A stretch of 64,000 nt of DNA, taken from assembly GCF_901933205.1 (NCBI RefSeq), contig NC_044600.1, positions 3,882,501 through 3,946,500 on the forward strand, in the 5' to 3' direction. Source of the stretch: Camarhynchus parvulus (lineage: Eukaryota > Chordata > Aves > Passeriformes > Thraupidae). Position numbers and translations under genes: made by a program. Shown here one piece after another: positions 24,714 through 37,215 of the stretch. The notes beneath the pieces were generated by a model. It was not told the DNA's origin, did not search any database, and saw only the letters and a program-made list of their open reading frames with translations. Every line of letters starts with the position of its first letter. Position 1 is the stretch's first letter.

Positions 24714-24879
24714 CAGTGGCCTATGGGCCATTCATCTGCCTGCAGTTCATTTAGAACTAAACTTAGCACAGGAAAAGGACACTTCAAAGCAGCTCTACAG
24801 AGCATTGTGAAACACTCGGAGAGGTTTAGGGCATCCAGGGAAGAATCATTCCAACCTCCTGGAGAGAAACATCACTGAC
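24714..24879. other. Short non-coding spacer
   Basis: Nothing recognisable is seen. A ttccaacctcct word at about 24850 resembles a CR1 phrase, but too little surrounds it to call an element. Confidence 0.5.
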
Positions 24880-25110
24880 CCAAACGCGCTTTGTGCAGCT
24901 GTCACCGGTTCTGTCAACTCTGCGAGCTCAACAAATACAAGAAATTGTATTTATCTCCTCTGCCCCTTTCCCATTTACACAGAGCTCGACAGGCTCGTAA
25001 TTAACAGCCTCAGAGAGAGGCAGCTCCTGAAATTAAGCGGCAGAAATTGAAGAGAAGTGAGGAGGTTTGTTTGAAAGAGAAATACCTACGCAAAGCACAG
25101 GCTTACACGG
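24880..25110. promoter_or_regulatory. Candidate conserved regulatory block
   Basis: This stretch has more CpGs than its flanks, an E-box CAGCTG (about 24897), a homeodomain-type TAATTA core (about 24999-25004) and a purine-rich segment ending in gtttgtttgaaag. It has no simple repeats and no frame resembling a protein. The texture is that of a conserved non-coding element. Conservation itself is not testable here. Confidence 0.25.
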
Positions 25111-26439
25111 CTTAGGGCAGACTTGTTGCGATCTAAAAAAATACTACAGCCATGAAATCTATGATGAGAATGCTCCATATGAAAACCAGCACAGGATAAG
25201 TTCAAGAAAGGAATTTCTCATTGCAAGCTTTGCACTCTAATCTGAACTTCTACTGTAAGCATCCACTTTCAGTTCAATTATATTTCAGGGGATATTTAGC
25301 CAAATACTCTGGAAAATTTGACTTGCTCTTGTCTACTTTAGGAATTAGAGGGGACCAGAGATCACAGCTGTCTGGAACAAGATTATGTTTGTAAAGTACA
25401 AAAATATTAAAGATGGGAATACTTTTAAAACAAACAAACATAAAAATCTCAAAGCAAACACAGATATCTTTCATCTTATTAAGAAAACACATGACTATTT
25501 CCTTTTTCATCTCTACAAAAGAGTCTTATTCAATTGTATTTAAAAACTCTGACAAATTCTGACGGACTCTTCCTCTTCCACACGAATTTCTAACCAATTC
25601 TGTAAGTATACACTGTGCAGCAAAGAATTTTTGGGGAATAAATGATGCCATAGCAAAATAAAATGCACTGACTCCTGCGCAGCGAGTTCCTGAAAGAATT
25701 CCAAGATTAAAGGAACATAAAAAATGAATTACCCTTTTTCACCTCTCATGAGAGTAATCCTCCAGGTCAGCTTTGAGGTACATCTGAAACAAATGGTAAA
25801 CTGTTTGGTAAACAGAAGGATTTTTCAGCAGCCCTTTTTGAAGGAATCATGGGAAAGTTGAGATCTAATCACAGCATAAAGATGGGTTCAAACTAAGGTT
25901 GGATCTTTTTTACACATCCTGCCTATGAAACACACTGCATGGAAAATCCAGGGGCTCCAAGGGACCCATTCATACCAGTGACCTACTGTCCCTGCTTTTA
26001 TTTTTAGCAAGCACTTTGCTGTTCTTAGGAAGAACTTGTACATGCTACTTATAATTTTGTATCTCAAATAAGTCCCAGTAAGACAGACCCTGGTGTCTCG
26101 CTTGCCATCACTGCGGCAAAAGGAAAAACAGAAAGAAAGAAGCTGAAAGTAACAGAACATAAGAGAAGTTTTTATGGTTTCCAGGAGTTTGGTTTCCAGT
26201 TTGTGCCAAGGGTTCTGTGCCACCCTGACCCCAGGCAGGGCACAGGCAGATGGTGCTCCCAAAGCCAGCACTGAAAACACCCCCAAATCTTCTCATCCTC
26301 CCTCCCTGATGCACAATTCAGGCTGGAATACACTGCATACAACCCAGCAAAAAGCTTTTCCCTGCTCTCCTGCGAACACAAGAACTGGGAAATGGACACA
26401 ATTCCCCTCCCCACACGCTGCACTCAGATGGCGTGGAAC
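25111..26439. other. Non-coding interval
   Basis: No gene is seen. Frames of up to 171 codons (plus, from 26174) and 132 codons (minus, from 26286) overlap each other in a GC-richer stretch and match nothing I know. Confidence 0.55.
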
Positions 26440-26960
26440 AAACCCACAGCAAAGTTCCCTTTTTCATCCCTTATTAACACGAGCCATGGGACATTCGCGG
26501 GCGCCGCGGCTGCATCGCCGACAGGAATCATCCCACCTATGCTTAAAACAAAACCAGCCAACTCTCAGCTGCAGAAACAGCATTTGTGCTTCTCCAAAAA
26601 GGGATGGCAAGTCTTTAATTATTAAACCAATTGCATTTAGCAGATGGTCAAAGAAAAGTACTTTTAAAAAGTTGCCCAGAGGGTTATAAAAACGAACAAG
26701 CTCCAACAGCTGCCAGCTGGTGCGTGAAATCAATAATGAGAAAACGAGTCCGACTGTATCTTTGTGCTCATTGTCTGGCCCAAGCCAGCCAGGACAAGGC
26801 AGCGGGGACGTCACAGCCCGGCTGAATGGATTACGTGGATCTAATTAGGGAAAGACAAACATCTGAAGCGGGCTGGAAGGAGGGAGCCCGGGCGGGATGG
26901 ACGGAGGCACGGCCGGCCCCGAACGCAGGACCCCGCCAGCTCCGGGGCCCCCAGTCCCTC
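26440..26960. promoter_or_regulatory. CpG-rich candidate regulatory element
   Basis: Two CpG-dense patches bracket a motif-rich core: seven CpGs in about 26 bases (26495-26520) and nine in about 64 bases (26887-26950). The core has TAATTATTAAA (26617-26627), paired E-boxes CAGCTG at 26707-26712 and 26714-26719, aatcaataatga (26729-26740), a CRE-like GACGTCAC at 26807-26814 and ctaattag (26841-26848). The rest of the window is CpG-poor, so these patches probably avoid methylation. That would fit an enhancer or a small orphan CpG island, perhaps with a non-coding transcript. No coding gene begins here that I can recognise. Confidence 0.4.
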
Positions 26961-26996
26961 TTTGGAAAAGCCAAAACGCAGCACCAGCACCAAAGG

Positions 26997-27044
26997 CAAC
27001 TTAAACATACAGAATGCTCCCAACTTAAACATATAGACTGCTCC
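26997..27044. repeat. 24-base tandem duplication, two copies
   Basis: Two directly adjacent 24-base copies start caacttaaacata and end gctcc. They differ at two positions. This looks like a recent replication duplication next to the CpG-rich patch. Confidence 0.9.
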
Positions 27045-30000
27045 ACTGATTTTCTGCAGTTGGTGCACAGCCTAAAAATTAATGAAATTACACAAAATTA
27101 AAATGTTCCGTGAATGGTTTTCTGTATTTAATCACTATCAAGTGTGGCTAATATAAATTAATGCTAAGTCTCATCCTCCCAAGAGCAGCAACCTGGTTAT
27201 CACTGCTTTTTGTTCTCCAAACTGTGCTCAGATGAGAGTTTTTTAAACTACGGGATTCTCATCAACCTTAAAACAATATTAAATTTCTACAATAACATGA
27301 CAAGACTTCAAGCAAAAATGCAGAGGAAAAATAAACATTACTAAGGAGATAAAAATAAAATCAATTTTACAAAGGAATTTCATTTCATTTAAGTAATTTG
27401 AACAAAAAAAAACTTACCATAGGGACCTGACTACCTTGTACATTAAAAAAAACAGATAGTTTTTCTGGCAGATTATCTATGGGATTAATAATTTATTCCA
27501 TAGCCAAAATCTTCCGCTAAATTAGCAGAAACCATCAGTTTAGTTCAGAAAGCATTGGGGGTTTTGTTTGGAGGGGGTAGGAGGGGTCATAGTGGTTTTT
27601 TTAAGGTTCATCCTGGAGAATGATGGATTATTTGATGAACAAGGGGGTGGGCAAGGGAAGCAGTCACATGCAAGAGTAAACAAAACAGAACTGAGAAAAG
27701 CACATTAAGTTACATTTCAGCTGCAGTAGCAGTCTGCTCAAAAAACAGAGCCACCTCACAGTTAAAGACAGAAGCCTATCAAATCCCAGATCTTACTGAC
27801 TTGTCACTGTCGTTTCTCCAGTGAAGGTCCATTGATAAACAGACAGAAAAGCAGATTAAGATAGGCAGAATAAATTATTAATTGCTGCTCAAGACAGCCA
27901 AGATAACTCAACACAAAAGCATTCCAAATGTTATTTTTAGCATATAAATAGTACACTGTGTTTTAACTTACATCAGCTGTTTTCGTTATCAGATTTTTAT
28001 CTGAAGATGGGAACAGCACACGTCCCTTCAGCTCCCATCAGCTGCTACACTTGGTAGGATTTTATCTTGGGGAGAAAACAGAGCTCTGAGCTGGAACTCC
28101 ATCAGCTGGTTTTGTAGTTACTCTGGACAGGACATATTGAAAACCTGTGCACACAAAGCCCCTGGTCTGTATTAATGCATGGAAGTGACACTTCCTGGGG
28201 ACATCCGGATAGGGACCACGCAATTAGCCCTGGTCTATGCACTGGAATCTGCTTTTTGCAAATTAAAATCTGGCTTTATTTCCACTCCTGTGACAGCCAC
28301 AAGCCAGCCACACTGTGTGCCAGTGCTGGTCTGCATGCAATGAGCAAATATGATGCACAATTATATCCATTCTGACATGTATTTGATGAAAAGCACAAAG
28401 GTGGCTTCTTGGATGTGCTTAGAACTAGATTTTCATTGTCATCACAAACTGCTTCTGTTTTTAAAAAGAAACCTCAGGATTTGTAAACAAGGTTTATTTT
28501 CAGAAGCTCAATTTACCTTCTGTTATCACATAAATTCTGTATCAATAAAGCGCCACCATCATTTTTCTTTTCTGCTGTTCAGCAAGGCTTACTTTCAATC
28601 ACACAATATATGAAATGTAGATTGCTAGCAGTGAGCATTAATTTTGTCTATTCATTTATTTAGGAATCCTGAAGTAGACTCCTGAAACATTGCTTACAGC
28701 AGAACTGTAAACTAAAAGGCACTGGAATAATAAAGATAAGGCTGTCCCATTTAGAAAGGGAAATTTCTACATTCTTGGGTAAACAGAGAGCTCTCATAAA
28801 TCGAGCAATGCCTTTTAGTGCTGTCAGTGTGACTTGAGTCTAGATGGTCCATTGTGTTCCCTAAGAAACTTACTTAAAATATTTACTGTAGAATTGTTTT
28901 TAGCGAGAATGATGAATAAATTTAACTCTTTTTAACAAAATATTTTGTTAAAAGTATGCTTTTCATGGAGTTCCTTTTCATATCTGAATAAACACATCAC
29001 TTGTAAGAATCATGGCTTCCAGTCTCTGCAATTGTACATGTGCACAGAGGTTACAATGACACAGAGATGTGAGTCTGGTTTGTAACCTAAAACTCTGAAT
29101 TTTACAGGAATCGCTTTATTTTAATCAAATTCTGCCATCTCTAAGTCCCCATCCTCTCCTAATGACACTTAAACAATGTCTTGCCTTTGATGAGCCCAAC
29201 TACGTGCACAGTCCTGGAACAAAACCTCCATGAAAAAAAATTGAGATAGTTGAGCTCAATCTTCTTTATTTGTATATCCAAAAAAATTTCCCATCTGACA
29301 CTCAGATTATTTACTGGAAGACGGGGGGAAATAGCAGGGGATATGTAAAAGGGAGGGAAGATTATGACAAAAGCAACAGCAAAGAACATGAGACCTTTGC
29401 AGTCAGTGTCAGCTGTGTAAGATTAACATAAAAATGTACCATGGGAAAGAGGTTTGGTGTGCAGTGAGAAACCACCAGAGGTTGTCAGTCCAGCCCAGAG
29501 TGGACAGACCAACCCCCAGGGGTCCTGCAGCCATGGCCAGCAGAGCTTGGCAAACCCACCAGAGATCAGTGCAGAGGCAGAAGAGACAAAAAATCATTCC
29601 TGGAATGGCTCATGGCGTGTCTGGAGCATGGAAAAACACAAATATTTAGGGGTGTCTTGCAGAAGCTGGGAATTGCAAACTACAGATCTGCCAACTCCAC
29701 TTCCACAACCACTTTTACAGAAAATACAAGTTTACAATAAAGCTTCAAAGCCCAGTAGAACACTGAATTCACAAGACCAGCTCTGAAGCATTCTATTACC
29801 TACAGCATTTTACCAATCACTTTTGTATTTCTTGTTAACCTACAATAAATACTTCAGTAAATATATTGTTTTTAATCAGGTAGCTCCTACTCAAGCTGCT
29901 CATTTTGCTAAAAAAAAATCACATTAAATTAATCCTAAAGCATATGCATAAATTTGAGACCTGGTCATCTTCTGCTCTCCTGTTTTTACTACACAAAAAT

Positions 30001-33000
30001 AATCACTTTTGTGTGTGTGCAAAAAAATTCTGTGTTAAAATAAAGGAACTTTCAACTCCAATGCCACAAGTTATGTTTAGCACAGCTGAATAAAGGTATT
30101 TAAAAGTCACTGACCATTTAGATTTTACAGCATGAAATGCTACTTCCAAAATGAATGAAAATGGGGTTTCAAATGAATTTTTTTTTCATTATGTAAGTCT
30201 TACTAGAATACAGACATCCTTAGTGGAAAAGCCAGTAAGGGTTAGTTATGGCATGATGTGTCACAATTGTCACAGAGTGAAGGACACGGATGTTGATTTT
30301 TTAAATTCTGTTTCAGAAACGTTCACAGAAAAGAATCTATGTATGAATAACTTGCTCTGATATGAACAAAACAACTCTTCTGCACTGCAATTATAAAAAT
30401 ACAAACAGCCTGGCATGAGCACAATGACCTGGATCACCTTCAGTCCAAACAGCAGCCACCCTCTGCGTCACTTCTCAAAGATAAATGCAGGCAATTACAG
30501 AAATACATGGTGAGTCCCAGCCAAAATCCAGCACTAAATACAGCTAAAAAATCAGGAATGTTTTTTACCAAAAAACCTAAAACTTTTCAAAAGCTACAAT
30601 CATGAAATATTTACCCTAGAAGCTCTGCCATTTACAAAATTCAGGGATTATCTGCACCTAAATCAGCACATTAAAATGCAGTTAAAGTACCTGAACCACC
30701 TTAACCCTGTCCCCACCTGAAGGGCTCACACCTAAGGACATTGTAGGCAATCGTGCATTTGGCAGACACAATGAGTTTCAGGATATTAAAGTATAAAAGG
30801 AACTTTTAAAACTTAATTATTCTCTGTCAGAGGAAGTACTGGAGCCCATCGTGGCACACCCAGAAGCTTGTCTTTATCTTCCTAACTCGGCCAAATCTCT
30901 TCAAGGAGTTTAAAAAAAGCTCAGAAGCTCAGGAGGTGGGAAACTGAGGTGGGTTTTTGAAAAGCACCTGCTGTTGGATTAACTCTTTTCTTTACAAAGA
31001 CAAGACTGAACAATGTCACGTAAATACTGTCTCTGGTTTCAATGGGCTTTTCTTTGGAAAATCCAAATCTCTCTGGGGTGATCTCTGACTCAATTCTGCA
31101 TTAACAAGCAAAGATCACAGTCAAAAACTGCACCTCTGCTTCTCCAAGTTCCTCTTCAAAAAAACCAACTCACTAGCACTGATGGCTGTTTTTAAAGATT
31201 ACATTTCTTTCAATCACTGAATTTCCAAAAGCTGAGAGAAGGTGAGGACCTAATGGTATTTTGCTCTTTGGGAGGGAATTTCAAAGAAGGCAGGAGGGAA
31301 AGCCAGGAAGAAAACCAAGGAGTAACAGAAATACTGGTAACAATCAGCCCTGTGTTACTGATCCCCCTTGGACACAGCCATGCAGGAGCCAGGAACAGCC
31401 ACCCCAGGTTCGGGTTTTACCATCAGTGATTTACTCTGGAACTCCAAACCCTTCTAGAACTGAGGGTTCCTGCAGCTCTCACAAGAGGAAATTTGCCTGA
31501 GGTTTCATCCAAGACCTTTCAAACTGATTTTCATGTATTATTAGTTCAGAATACTGGAATCTTGGGCTTGCTTTTCAAGGTTTTTCTATCACAAGGACAT
31601 GCAGAGTACAACTCTACTGATAACTGGCTTGTTGGGCTGTTCATGCAAAGTTCTGACTCTCAAAGCAGTGAATGCAGGTCCCTGATGAACTTGGAAATAC
31701 ACTGAAAATTCCACCTGAAGGTTTCTACAGCCTCCAGTGTGGGTATGTTGTCCTTGCTGAAGCACAGAGATCTCCATTACCCCTCTTTTCTCTATCCAGC
31801 TACTTCAGGTGTTTCCAAACTTCGGGATATCTCCTTCCAACAGATTCTCTACATGTGTATTTCCCTTATATTTGTTTACAGTTTAATCATTTCTAATTTG
31901 TTAATCTGTTGACCAGAATCCAACATGTAAATGTATGGAGCTGCTTCCATTAATGAGTCACTTTCATAACAGTGACTTTTTAGGGAGAACAACAGACAAA
32001 AAGATCAAATACCAAAGTAATTCCTCTTATATGGCATTGACCATCTCCCTTTTCTCTCACCTTCTTCTAAGACATCAGTCTGCCCCTGTATTTACACTGC
32101 TTCAATTCCCAGTTAAATAATATAAAAACAGATGAAAGATCTATCTTTGTCCTGGACTGTTTTCAAAATTAGACACCAGTGACACTTGAGTCCCCTGATA
32201 AAATCCTGTCTACCCAAAATATTCTTGCCTGCAATGAGAACTGTTGGTACTGAGGACTAAATCAAATGGAATAGGAGTTTCAGGGAGCAATCCAGACTAC
32301 TGAAAATATTAAAAAACCACTTGTGAACTTCTGGCTACATCTCACTTTCTGATTTATTGTAAGCTCTATTACAAGGTAATTCGCTCAGTAAAACTCAAGA
32401 CCTTTCACCCTGCTACTACCAGAACTCTAAGAATACAAACTTAAACAATAAGTGTGATGCTAATCCTGGCTACTCCTACAGAGGAGAGCTGCTTCCTCTG
32501 CACTTCCAGATCCATTAAGCCGAGGGGAGGCAGCCAAGAATCCCTCTGAACCCACGGATCTCCCATGTAGCACCGAGCTATAAATATTTTCCACGCTCAG
32601 GGTTCAAGCAGCAGCAGCCCAACACAAAAAGCTGCATTCCCAACTGCATCCTAATGGGATCTTCCCAACTGCAGGGCTGCTGCTGGGCTATCAGCACATG
32701 AAAGTCCCGGAACAAGAACTCAAACACCACGATGGGTTCCCATTGTCCTTGAAAGCTGCCTCCTCCTCCGTCCCCTTTGTGAGCAGGGCGCTCACACAGC
32801 CTCCATCCATCCACGCCTGCATTCACAGCTCACCAATACTCATATGCAGCAAGGTCAGAAATTTTTTTTTTTAACATTCTTTGATTAATGCTGAGAGCTG
32901 CAGCATGTTTAGACAGGGTCGTGACCCCAGGCATCCATTTAATCAAATTTCTCTGCTGCTTGTCCCAGTGGAGCCATCGCAACAAGAAACTCTCTCAATG
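27045..33000. other. Non-coding interval, AT-rich
   Basis: No gene is seen. G-rich runs at about 27555-27590 and 27640-27660 have too few regular triplets to call a quadruplex. A 24-base palindrome is at 28930-28953. Segments at 29430-29660 and 32500-32830 are GC-richer with short antiparallel frames and no recognisable content. Confidence 0.55.
28930..28953. repeat. Perfect 24-base palindrome
   Basis: The half ttttaacaaaat is followed directly by its exact reverse complement attttgttaaaa, with no spacer. Cruciform extrusion or a chance AT palindrome are both possible. It does not sit at the edge of any element I can identify. Confidence 0.8.
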
Positions 33001-33037
33001 AAAAAAAAAAAAAAAAAGAAAAAGAAAAGGAAAAAAA
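33001..33037 (+). repeat. A-rich tract
   Basis: Seventeen A are followed by an A/G mixture with aaag and aaagg steps. It could be a slippage-grown tract or the remnant tail of a retrocopy. The preceding 120 bases match nothing I recognise, and I see no target-site duplication. Confidence 0.85.
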
Positions 33038-36000
33038 TGCACACTTCACATCTCACATTGTTTACATGCTGTTAAGTAATTATTTCACTCTTCGACCCCC
33101 ACTGGCCATCAACAGACAAGTCACCTCCTTGGAGATTCTGAAAAGCTTATTCAGCTGTATATAATTCATTTTGTCTCTTTCCTTCATTGTGAAGCTAACT
33201 GCTTAGCTTAAAGACTTCTTTGTGAATACTTAAGTACATGGTGTCCATGCTAATGATCTCACTAATTATAAGCGTATTTATCATATACAAAGTGTTCCCA
33301 GCTCTTCTTTCCCAAAGCCATCCTACTCCAGCTCTGCCATCCTGCACTTTCTCACCACATCTTCACCCAAACACTGACATGTGCGTTTCCCTGGAATTCT
33401 GTCATTACCTGAGTGACCGAGCAAGTTGCTCAATATTTGCTCAGGAGTTTTCAATAACACTCTGATCTTTTATGCAGCTCTTCTCCAGGGCAAAGTGCAG
33501 AAATGAGCCAGGCAGGTAATAAAGAATTACAGTTTGCCTTTATCTAATAGCTCCATCAGTCAGAGTAATAGAGTTGGATAAAATGGTAACCTATTCACCC
33601 GGCTCCTCTTAATTGCTACCCTAGGATGCAAAAAGTAGGGGCAAGAAAAAAGTTTATTTCTAATTGCAGTTCAGAAATTAGAGGTGAATGACTTGAAAGC
33701 ATCTAATACCCTCCTCTCCGAACTCAAAGGGAAACTGACTGAGACAGAATTACAACCACAAAAGCAGATGTCTGGGGGAAAAGGGAAGGGGGGGAGCACT
33801 GTGGATTTGGGAGAACAAAAGGATTTATTTCACATTCTGGTTTATTTTTTTCTGAGCGTCTTCTTCCTTTCAAAGTGAAAATATTCACATTAGCTGCTAG
33901 AATTATGAGAAAGATGGTGACATGTGCAGAGCAGCCTGCTGAGGAGTTCTACACCCTCAGTGTGCTCCAAGGACCAGATTTTTCACACTCTCATCAAAAC
34001 TTGTCCACTAAATAAAGGGCTACCTGGATCAAACAGGACAGGGAGAAAGGAAGAAAGCAAAATGAAAGGGGATCCTGGAAGGTCAGGATTAGCTGGAAAG
34101 GAATGGAAGTAACAAGGATAAAATCAGACACAAGTAAACCACTGGATAGGTAATAAAAACTGAAATTCTGCCTAATCTAAAGCTGACTCCTGCCCACAGG
34201 ACGTGATAGAAACAGCCAGGATTTGACAAAATTGTCCCTTCAGACAGAAATAAATCTTAGCAGATCCAACACACTTCTTTACTGGCAAAACTCCACTGAA
34301 ACTTCAATATACACATTTGTAAATATGACTGCATTGTTCCATTTCTTTTGTAGTGAAATCACCTTTCAAGAAAAGGAACTTTCACATCTGATTTTTGTGG
34401 GAATAGGAAATTGTCACTGATAGAGAGTAAATTTAGGAATATGGGATAATTAAAATAAAAAAAAACCCTTTCCCCTTAATCTCACAAATGACCCATTGCT
34501 ACAGAGAAACATTCTCAGCTGTATTAATTATTTGATATTCATCACTATCTCGAGAGGATAACTGACATGCACATGAACAGTAAAATAATTGCACTGAGCA
34601 AACTCTACCTGAATTGTTGAAATATATGACTCATACAGATTATTAAATTAATGAAATATTAGTTGTGACTTTTTTTTTCTTCGCATTCTGTAATTTGTTG
34701 AGCTAAATATTATGGAATTTTTCTGCTGGAATAGTACCTACAACTCACGTAACTATTCAACAAATTAAATTCTTTGTTTCTTGATGTTATCTAATTCAGA
34801 AATTGCTTTTGATAACATTTAAAAAAAAAGGGGAGAAACTAAAATTTTGTGTCAAGAGCAGAATTTGTTTCCACACAGGCTACACATGCATTGCACAGCT
34901 CTGTTAGCACTTCTTGCCCAAGAGCAGTGCTGGTGTAACATAGATTTGATAATGATGTTATTATTACAACCCTGTTCTCAACTGCTTTTACAGAGTCAGT
35001 AATATTAAAGTCAGTATTTTGCATTCCTGCAAATTATTAATGATTTAAACTGAAGTTTTACACATCTGGTATCTGCTTCCGTCCTAAGTATGTGATGGAA
35101 ACGCAGAAAAATAGGTTGCTGCTCCTTTATTAATAAAATACCAGACTTTTCCTGCAAAACTTCAGCACCTCTACACCCTGAAGTACAGGTTGGACTCCTC
35201 CAGGAAACTCATTCTGTAGTCATGAAAATATGTAAAATTCTACTCATCATAAACAAATTCTTGAAAGCTTTTGTCAATCTGATGTAGTAAATGTTAATTA
35301 TGCAGTATCTAAATGATCAAAATTTTCTATTTTGCATTTTCCTTGTTAGGTTACAGAATTTTATATAAAATTTAAAAACCCAACCCAAATTACAGCTCAT
35401 TTTTGAGGGAATCCTGTAGAAAAACCAGCCTGGAGTGCAGGAGCAGACAGTGCCAGCAGTAGCATCACTTCCTTCCATGGAGGTCCAAAGGAAAATCACA
35501 GGAAAAAAAAGTATTAAAGATTTCTCTTAGGATAACTGTGCCTCACTGTGACTGCACCCTAAGCTTTTACTTATGGTTCCCTAACAGAACTGATGATGCT
35601 GTGTTGGGGAGAAAATCAAACCTGGACAAGAAGCAGAAGCAAGAACAGAGGGTGGAACTGAAGCAAGAATTAACTCAAAGAATAGGTCATAAAAACTGGT
35701 GGTGCTTTCCCACTCTGCTGGAAAATGAAAATAAAACAAGGAAAGAGTCTGGAGGTAGAAGTTCTACAGAGTTCAGCCGACACAAAAAAGCAGAAGCTGG
35801 AACTCAGAACACTTTAAATGGAATTCTGCACTTCAGGACAATGCTCAGGGTGGTGTTTGGGAGGGGATGAGAGGCCTGAACCTGCACATCCCTGCCAGCT
35901 GCTCCTGGAGTCAGGCTGGAAAATGGGAAAACCCCAAGTGAGCCCAGAGCTTGGGGTGAGCCTGACCCCTTCCCAGAGCCAGGGGAACAGGTGAAGCAGA

Positions 36001-36759
36001 GGAACAAGTGCACTTGTTCCCATGGCACAGGTACAGGACATTTATTCATTTTAGCTGACAGAGAACTGTCAGAAGCAAGGCAGAAAAAGCTGCATTAGCA
36101 CCAGAAGGAAACCTACTGTCAATGGATAAATGGGTGAAACTCTGTGCTGACCCCTAATTCTGTACCTAGTAGAGTTTTATGTAAATTAAATGTATGGGTG
36201 AGTACCAGAATGGAAGACTTCTGACTTCCATCAGTGTCATGGCAATTCAGTAACAAAGTAAGAGCAGAGATGTCTTGAGCCCCATCCTCCTCCCTTGGCC
36301 TCATCCACACAAAAAATTACCTATTCTAAGGCAAAGCTGTAAAGAAAATCTGAAGAAAAAACACCATTAAATTCCCTATTTACAGAGGAAAATGAACATT
36401 CTTTCTTTGTTGGCCAGTTTAGGAGTTCCTGTCTAATTCAGGTTTTTATCCATTATTATATCCAATAACAGCAGTTTTATTTTCTTAAGGGATATGGCTA
36501 AAACCCAAATTCTAATATTTAATTACAGTTGAGTGCGAAATTCTTCAATTTCACTCTTTATATTTTTAGTCTTTAAATGTAAAAAAACAACTGATTCCTC
36601 CAAGTCTCATTTCCAGCAGTAACTGCCCAGGCTTTCAGAAATTTCAGGAGCCAATGCATGCCTGGACTGAATTGGGAAAATTTAATACCGTGTAAGATAT
36701 GCAGATAAAATATGAATTCCAGCCATGTAACAAAAATGCCGTTGACAACATGTATATTA
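33038..36759. other. Non-coding interval
   Basis: No gene is seen. The stretches 33080-33240 and 33480-33640 have a mixed, enhancer-like texture without a motif strong enough to name. A perfect 20-base palindrome is at 36001-36020. Other open frames are short. Confidence 0.5.
36001..36020. repeat. Perfect 20-base palindrome
   Basis: The half ggaacaagtg is followed directly by its reverse complement cacttgttcc. It has balanced composition and a GTGCAC centre, which makes it less expected by chance than the AT palindromes elsewhere. It could be a dimeric protein site, but I do not match it to a known factor. Confidence 0.8.
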
Positions 36760-37070
36760 TGCAATTATGACTGTCATTTTATTACTGTTATTAATTTATT
36801 AGTATAATTGCAATTTTTTTCAATGTCATAATGTGATAATAAAGGACTTGTCATTACTACGTTAACCTCGGAACATCTCTGACCTCAGGGGAGGTAGCTG
36901 TACGCTTTCAGTCCAAAATGAGCTGTCAGTTACCACAACGAGATTTTGATGACTACATTATCTTGTAATTAAATGTCTCAACAAACTTCTCCTTTTGATT
37001 GACAGGTAGTTAAGACTATCTTTGACCACAGGGCAGTTTCTTTATTTTTCAAGAATAATTTTTCATCAGT
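36760..37070. promoter_or_regulatory. Candidate enhancer with PBX-MEIS site
   Basis: This block contains a perfect PBX-MEIS/PREP composite decamer TGATTGACAG at 36996-37005, a TAATTAAA homeodomain site at about 36966-36973 and a RUNX-type ACCACA (37026-37031). About 200 bases downstream, at 37206-37215, TGATTGATTA matches a PBX-HOX composite. TALE and HOX proteins are known to bind such sites in developmental enhancers. The block is free of repeats and has no coding frame of note. Enhancer status is inference. Confidence 0.4.
36996..37005 (+). promoter_or_regulatory. PBX-MEIS composite site
   Basis: TGATTGACAG is the exact consensus decamer bound by PBX with MEIS or PREP. A single 10-base match can occur by chance in 64 kb, so its weight comes from the neighbouring TAATTA, RUNX and TGATTGAT words. 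Confidence 0.45.
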
Positions 37071-37215
37071 GAAGAAGAAAGACAAGAGTTTAAAAATTAA
37101 AGTGTTTTGAACTATATATTAATCTATATTTGGTACTTATAAGACTGAAAATTCCACCAAATTGCATTATCCTCTGCCCAAGCTACAGCATTTCAGTGAC
37201 AACTTTGATTGATTA

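Noticed and set aside
24528..24731. Repeating minus-strand peptide as a repeat protein
   Set aside because: It is a translation of the minisatellite unit with no surrounding gene.
27555..27660. G-quadruplex in G-rich runs
   Set aside because: Runs are irregular and too few within a short span to be convincing.
33001..33037. Poly-A tail of a processed pseudogene
   Set aside because: No recognisable upstream retrocopy and no target-site duplication.
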